From Sesamum alatum (taxonomy: Eukaryota; Streptophyta; Magnoliopsida; Lamiales; Pedaliaceae): 64,000 nt of DNA. This document shows, piece after piece, positions 58,101-64,000 of this stretch. The stretch's first letter is position 1. Each line of letters begins with the position of its first letter. Both the position numbers and the translations under genes were made by a program. The notes under the pieces were generated by a model, which made no database searches, was not told where the DNA came from, and saw only the letters and a program-made list of their open reading frames with translations. The stretch spans positions 27,646,383 through 27,710,382 of the forward strand of contig JACGWO010000005.1 of the NCBI GenBank assembly GCA_034509735.1, in the 5' to 3' direction.

Positions 58101-59229
58101 TTTATTGTAAAATTGTGTGTTCGATTATCTTTATTATGTGAGAGTTATGTTGATTGGTAATTTATAAGTACGTCTGAAAGCAACCTTTTTAACCCATAAC
58201 ATTGACTGCTTTGATTGTAGTAGTAATGAAAGTCAAAACTTTAATATTGTATAGGGCATGCCTAACATTTTTCCAATTTTTTTTTTTTTCTAATTTTAGC
58301 TTTTGAAAAAGAATAAAAATTTACATCTAAGAGTTCTTGGTAAGTGATAAAGTTGAGATTCCATCATTGATAAATCTTAAATTTTTCAACCATACTACAA
58401 TTAGTCTAACCATTAATATGCCTTTGATCATTCTTCTAGAAAAAGTAATTAAAAAGTAATTCATTTAAATCAAACCAATTATAATATAGTCAAAATGTAT
58501 TGTTTTTATGATATAATTTTTGGCTAAAAAATGCTTTTTCCTACTTTTTTTTCCTTCTGATGAATTAAACAGATTGGGACAAGAATGATGAGGAAACTTT
58601 GAACAATGTGATAAACATAAATCTTATATTTAAAATTTATTTATAGAAGTCATAATTACATATTTCAAAGAAATCGATTAATACATTAACATAACTCTTA
58701 ATATAAATTAAATTATAAAAAAATAAATTATAATAAACTTATATAAAATAAAATAAAATAAATATAATGATATTCAAATTCAAGAATTTGTGCTTATTTA
58801 TAAAATTTTTGAAATTTATTTATAAAATCTCAATTTTAACCACATACAGGAGCTTCTTTGGTTGTTCCATTTGAGTTGAGTTCCACCAAATTAATCCTTT
58901 ATAAAAAGACTTAAAACCAAGGTCAAGTCAAAATGTTAGGTTCCCTTAGTTGTAAAGTACTACGTCGTTTCCTTGGTGACTGCGTTATTTCGCCGAAAAG
59001 TAATAAAAGTGAGATGAATAATAAATTGTTAAGTATCAATAGAATTTAATTTAATTTAATTGATGAAAATAAAGTCCCATGCTCAAATACTTTCTATGGA
59101 CCGTGGATGGTAATTTATTTTAATAATAATTACTGGTTAATTAAAAATAATTGATATATTCATTATGATATTGGTAATTAGATTTATAATTAAAAAATTG
59201 AAATAATTATTTAATAGTAATTTGATTTA
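58101..59229. other. AT-rich intergenic region
   Basis: No ORF above noise. A T-run is at about 58,278-58,290. Nothing else supported. Confidence 0.5.
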
Positions 59230-59460
59230 TCTATTGTAATATAAAAAGAAAACCTCATTTTTACTCACAAAGAGCGGTTATTTATGCTATGACACAATTT
59301 TTTTTGTTATGTCAATAATATGTCTTAGTTGGTTTCTTTTCCTTCTTTCTTTTTTTTTAAATATGATGTGCTGATTTATATATATATTATTTATAATATA
59401 TTTTAAAACGTAAAATATTATTTATTACATGCACATAGTATAACGTGCCACGTCGACTAA
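59230..59460 (+). mobile_element. 231-bp Helitron-like MITE
   Basis: TCTATTGTAATATAAAAAG start, hairpin-like GCAC...GTGC at 59,431-59,448, then CACGTCGACTAA (CTAA) before T. Confidence 0.6.
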
Positions 59461-59689
59461 TCTATACTATAATAAAGAAAAAGGATCTTTTTCATTCGTT
59501 ACCGGTAATTAGTAACACCACGACGTCAATTAATTTGTTGTGCTGATTATATTCTAAGTTGATTTTTTTTTCTTTCTTTCTTATTTTATTTTAATAACAT
59601 TGTAATGTATTAATTTAATATTTTTGTATAGTATATTTAAAATATAAAAAATTATTTATTAGGTACAAGTGGAAAGTACCAACAGCTAA
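59461..59689 (+). mobile_element. 229-bp Helitron-like MITE, head to tail with the previous one
   Basis: TCTATACTATAATAAAG start directly after the previous element's CTAA. Hairpin GGTAC...GTACC at 59,662-59,680, then AACAGCTAA before T. The interior is related to the previous element ('TGCTGATT', 'TTTCTTTC', 'AAAATTATTTATTA'). Confidence 0.6.
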
Positions 59690-59899
59690 TTTTTTTCAAA
59701 AAATATCAAGTTCTCCACTATACACACGGCAGCACACAGTTAGACAGTCGTACTTTCCTCAGCCACTGGACCATAATTCTTGTCGAAGACGAGACATCCT
59801 CTCCTGTTCTCGGAATTCTTGCTCTTCTTGCTGTTTTCATAGGATTATTGTTCTGGGTTTCAATGGTAATCGGCGGCTGAGGAAGAGAAATCAATCCAA

Positions 59900-61646
59900 G
59901 AACGCTCTCCCTCCCAATCCTCCTCGCGATCGAGCCATTCAAAGTCAGCTCAAGAAGCCCGAGTCTTTCAAGCCGGAAAACTCCGAAACTCGCCCGCCAA
60001 GTAACCGAGCTCTCTCAACTTCTCCGCTCCGCCGCCCGCCTCACCACCACCTCCCCCGCCGTATACGACCGCCCCATCCGCCGCGTCTCTCTGGACGTCA
60101 CAAAGGCCCTCGACCGGGCGCTAACCCTCGCCCGCAAATGCGCCACAAGAAAACCAACGTCTCCACCACTCCCTCCATCACCACGCGGCGGATTTCAAGA
60201 AGTTTCAACTTTACTCGATTCTTCATTGGCTATATTAATGGGTTCTCTCTATATTCAATCAAGACACTGATAATGGACTATTAATCCTCTCTGCCTCGAT
60301 TGCTACTACTGATCTATTCTAGCTTGGTTTGGCCTTACATCGCCGCTGTCCATATGGGCCGGGCCGAGGCTGCCAATGAGCTAGCAATTTTAGCTCAGGG
60401 TAATGATAGGAACAAGAAGATTATAGTAGAAGAGAATGGGATTCCTCCCCTTTTGAAGATGTTGAAAGAAAGTGTGAATCTTGATGCACAGAGTGCTGCA
60501 GCCAGTGCTTTGTGTAATTTGGCGGACGATGTAGGCCGTGTGAGGATGATCACGGACGCGTTGGGGGTGCAAGTCGTTGCCAAAGCGCTGTCCGAAGCGC
60601 CTATGAGGTTCAAAGTGACATTGGTGAATTTGGTGTCAAGAATGTAGAAATGGATGCAAATGTGCAGGAGAGTTTGGTAGGGAGGAACGTACGAGACCGT
60701 TGGTCGCCCTTTTAGGCATGGATGTGATTTGGAGGAGTTTTAAGGAGGCGAATGCACGGAAGACGTTAATAGCTTGCATTCCCTCGTTCAGATTAATAAA
60801 AGAGATGGCGAAGACGTGGACGTGTCATGGTAGTGTATAGTTTGGAGGGGAGTAGGCATTCATCACAGTCATAGAGGAGAAAGAGAGGGAAATGGAGTCC
60901 CCGGAGGTGAAATTGAATGCTTAAGTGAGTTGTGCCACGGCGTTATGGAAATTGGCGAAAGGGAGTTTGTCCAATAGTAGGAAAATAACTGAGACTAAGG
61001 CTTGCTCGTTTTGGCGAAGATTATTGAGAAGAGGGATGGAACTAAAGATGACTGTTGATGGTAGTGATGAGTTGCTGCAGTGGCTGAGTCTAATAACGAT
61101 CTTAAACGTGCTGCGTTTAAGCAAGTTTCAACGGCTGCAAAGTCGTCTTGGATCAGTCTTGAGGTGATAAACGAGGATACAAGCCGCATTGGTGACTCCA
61201 GCTATTAAGGCTATTGGTTGTTTAGCATCAATGTTTCCCGCAAAGGAGAAACGGGTCATGCAGTCTTTGGTTGCACAGCTCGGTCATAGAATCTTGACGT
61301 TGCAGCGGAAGCAGCAAAGCTTTAGAAAATCGTGTGTGAAGACAATTATAATCGCAAGGAGCATTCTCAGGCAATCATTGAGTTCAATGGGGTGCCTAAG
61401 CTGATGAATTTGCTGAGAAGCAGCGATCGAGGCCCGTTACATTTGCACGAGCTTGTATTGCTCTGCAACCTTGCGATAAATGCTGGTAACAGCAAAGCGC
61501 TCGAACAAGCCAGAGTCCTGAGCGTGCTGGAGGGCGCTGCTCGGTATGTAGTCGCTCACCATCCCGATTTGAGAGAAGTGTTTGCTAAGGCCATACACCA
61601 GCTTACAATCTATCAGGCTGGAATACAAACACATAGAGAGGTGTAG
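59900..61646 (+). pseudogene. Armadillo-repeat protein (ARO-like) pseudogene
   Basis: Broken copy of a single-exon plant ARM-repeat gene of the ARMADILLO REPEAT ONLY type, proteins linked to polar growth and scaffolding. The N-terminal helical region reads 'VTELSQLLRSAARL', 'YDRPIRRVSLDVTKALDRAL' and 'FQEVSTLLDSSLA' (59,990-60,230). ARM repeats at 60,345-60,640 ('EAANELAILAQGNDRNKKII', 'GIPPLLKMLKESVN', 'SAAASALCNLADD'). The C-terminal repeats at 61,332-61,646 end 'KAIHQLTIYQAG' before TAG. The middle (60,650-61,330) is read only in scattered frames. There are at least five frame changes or stops, no intact start, and GC content above the surroundings. The parent gene is probably elsewhere in the genome. 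Confidence 0.8.
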
Positions 61647-61813
61647 GAACTGCAATGTTGATGCTGTTTCAGCAGTTCTAACATTCTGTGAACTGTTGTC
61701 TTGAGCATATTGTTGTCCATGAATCAAAGGTTGATATGATTATTACATGTGAATGGTTGATGCAATGAGAAAGACTTCATCTTTTCAGGATTCCCCAAGT
61801 TCAGTCATATTTA

Positions 61814-62120
61814 GGGCCGTAAACGACTCGAATCGAGCCGAACATATTATTGTTCAAGCTTTTCTGAATTATTAACGAGCTTCCAAAATGCATTTGAATT
61901 TGGTTTGATTATTAATCTGGTCGAACTCAAGCAAGCTTTAGTTGGATCACGAGTCGAGCTCGAGCAATTCGATACTTCTATGCATACTATACTATTTTTG
62001 TACGAATCGAATCGAACTCAAGCCGAGCTCAAAAGTTTATTGAACAATTTTTCTTTTTGTTTTTTGTTTATATTTGGTTTGTTAAGTTTATTAACTCGAG
62101 TTTGATCGATTTTAATCGTA
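61814..62120. repeat. 'GTAAACGACTCGAATCGAGC' type repeat end
   Basis: Begins 'AGGGCCGTAAACGACTCGAA' and continues with many TCGAG/CGAACTC words ('CGAGTCGAGCTCGAGCAATT'), a pattern of common plant MITE or MULE-like ends. The opposite end is not recognised, so it is partial. Confidence 0.5.
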
Positions 62121-63148
62121 TATCGAATAATTTGATTTATCTTTGAATCATAATCATATTCCCACAATAATACCACAATCCAGAGCTCTATGCGCTACTT
62201 CGGATTTTGGGCCTTATCATTTTCTCTTAGGCCTAATATGATAGGTCCCATAAAGACAGGTGTGTTTTAACTTCTAAGTTCTAATATATGAGAGTCTCCT
62301 TGTTCTTTTACAATATGGTCATCCATTTGGTGTTAAGGTGTGATTCTTACAATAAATAATCGTAATAAATAATTATTGATGACGGCAATACAACAATTAT
62401 TAATATGATTTTTATGAGTGTGGTTATTTATCATGACTAATAGTCATGAAAAAAATATTTGCTAAATCATAGCAAAAATAATTTACATGGTGGATAAATT
62501 AAAATTTTGCATTAATTTTTATTTAACTATGATTAATAATAATTATTCGTCACAACTTTAGTCCACATCCAATAAAACTTTAGGCAATGCTAAATTTCCT
62601 TCTATTGCATTGAGAAGTTCATCTCCGGACATCACACCCTTTTATTTTGATAATTTTGTATGTAAGGCGGTGACTGTTTTTGAATTGGGAGTTTCGAAAT
62701 TAATAAAAGAATATTCTTGTGACACTCCGATTCACACGATTAAGAACTAATAAAGTGAATTACTTATAAGTTTTGGTCAGAAAAACTCAAATGCATCAAT
62801 TGAACATTCTTTTTTTATTGAGTTATTTATAGTCGAATTTTAGGATACAGTCTTGAATGTTTAATAAGATGGTTTAACAAATATAAAAGAGATCCGACAG
62901 TCTTGATTATTGTATATATTTCTTGAGCTAAATTCTTTATAATTATAATAGGTCATCTCAACATCATGGACCTTTATCAGTATAAAAAGTTATATTTGAC
63001 TTTAAGTAGCCTAAATGTAATAGTTTGGTCCACCAACCTCAAGCCTCAATCCAAGTAACAGAGTTGTCCTTCTTACAACATAGTAACTGTACTGTGATGA
63101 CCATTAGGTAAATTTTGAGCTGTTCTTCCACTGTAACTTCCCAGTCAA
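62121..63148. other. AT-rich intergenic region
   Basis: No gene. 62,340-62,560 has imperfect inverted words ('AATAATTATTGATGACGG' and 'GATTAATAATAATTATTCGTCA'), possibly a decayed MITE. Confidence 0.4.
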
Positions 63149-63912
63149 GGGAGTGTTTGTGCGAGCTTAAGAAAAGTATTTTTAGGTTTTGGATGCTGAA
63201 AAATATTTTTGAGTTGTTTGGGATGTCAACATCTACTTCTGAAATTGTTAGGAAAAGTACTTTCAAGTCAAAAGTTGGAAGCACCTTGAGGGGTGCTTCT
63301 AGCTGCTTTCGCTTTTTTGTAAATAAATTCAACTTTTTTTTAGACTGTTTTACCCTCATTATAATAATTTCAATTCGATTTTATCATTTTTAATTTATTC
63401 TGAAAATTACTCATCTAAAGTTTATGTTAGAATTTTTAAATAATTTGAATAATTTATCACTAGCAAAATTTATAGTTTTATATATTTAATATTTTAAAAT
63501 TTTTATATCTTATTTTCTATATTATATGATATTATTCCTAAACTATAGAAAAATAAAACTTAAATTGCTATGATCAATTAAAATAAATAAATTTTCTATC
63601 AATCGTTCAAGTTTATTTATTGTGTATGAATGAACAATTATATTATATCATGGGAACATTATTGAATTAAATATCCAGTTCTTCTATTAGTATTGAATAT
63701 TTTAATAATGTAAATGATAATCATTTTTTAAAAAATTAAAATAAAATATACTAATTAAAAGAACATTTATTATTTTTGAGAAAAAATAATTATTATAATC
63801 AAGAGATAAGTGCAAATATTAGCAAATATAGTATCTTTTTAATACATGGGGACAAAACGGTCTTTACTCAATTAAACTTGTTTTAGAAGTGCTTTTTTCC
63901 CAAATACTACCC
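63149..63912. mobile_element. Possible TIR element
   Basis: The left end GGGAGTGTTTGTGCGAGC...AAAAGTA and the right end 'AGAAGTGCTTTTTTCCCAAA' + TACTACCC are imperfect inverted repeats of the kind seen in hAT-like plant MITEs. A second 'CAAATACTACCC' follows at about 63,945-63,956. No target duplication found; the boundary is uncertain. Confidence 0.35.
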
Positions 63913-64000
63913 AATTTAGCTTTTATCTGTTTTTCACGTTTTTTGCAAATACTACCCAATTTTAATTCTGTTACAACTTTCAACTTTTTGTACGAAAATC

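Noticed and set aside
59718..59942. 74-codon minus-strand ORF before the armadillo pseudogene
   Set aside because: No domain; lies in the likely leader of the pseudogene on the opposite strand.

Overview
The window is a stretch of plant nuclear chromosome, most likely a eudicot. It is AT-rich and dense with nested transposable elements of plant-specific types: a Tat-lineage Ty3/gypsy element with a plant mobile domain ORF, TNP2-type CACTA, Helitrons, MULE-type MITEs and a Ty1/copia fragment. One host gene looks intact: a 12-exon peroxisomal-type copper amine oxidase (43,211-50,096, + strand). A second host-derived locus, an armadillo-repeat protein at about 59.9-61.6 kb, is a broken copy. I see no tRNA, rRNA or CRISPR, and nothing bacterial or organellar.

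Layout. 1-3,121: LTR-retroelement-derived repeat, then Helitron-like DNA. 3,122-16,201: a complete but decayed Tat-like gypsy element with two 926-bp LTRs (about 95% identical by eye), target duplication CACGG, gag-protease-RT-RNase H-second RNase H-integrase on the + strand, and an antisense plant-mobile-domain ORF. Its insertion site is preserved empty in a paralogous block at 18,881-18,885. 16,202-21,270: that duplicated block, Helitron-like segments, a 251-bp MITE and a 5'-truncated LINE tail. 21,386-35,437: a minus-strand, truncated Ty1/copia element. Its LTR carries a 278-bp CACTA-type MITE, and its RT is split by a 9.9-kb autonomous-type CACTA element (24,085-34,008, target duplication TCT). 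35,441-36,124: a second copy of the repeat seen at the window start. 36,135-40,122: a second copy of the 19,070-21,270 segment, which received a 1.2-kb TIR element and a solo LTR.

41.4-43.1 kb is the upstream flank of the amine oxidase gene, with one TIR element and one unrecognised ORF. 50.1-57.9 kb is repeat-rich: Helitron ends facing both ways, a 53-bp tandem array whose unit contains a tRNA T-arm-like palindrome, a Helitron inserted into that array, and three MITEs of one family. 59.2-59.7 kb holds two head-to-tail Helitron-like MITEs next to the armadillo pseudogene. The end of the window is AT-rich with one probable TIR element.

The genes do not form a pathway. The main value of the window is its layered insertion history. 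Several insertions can be verified internally because the same segment exists elsewhere in the window without the insert. All retroelement and transposase reading frames are broken, so no element here looks able to move on its own. Positions, motifs and splice sites were read by eye; family names rest on recognised protein motifs, not on database searches.
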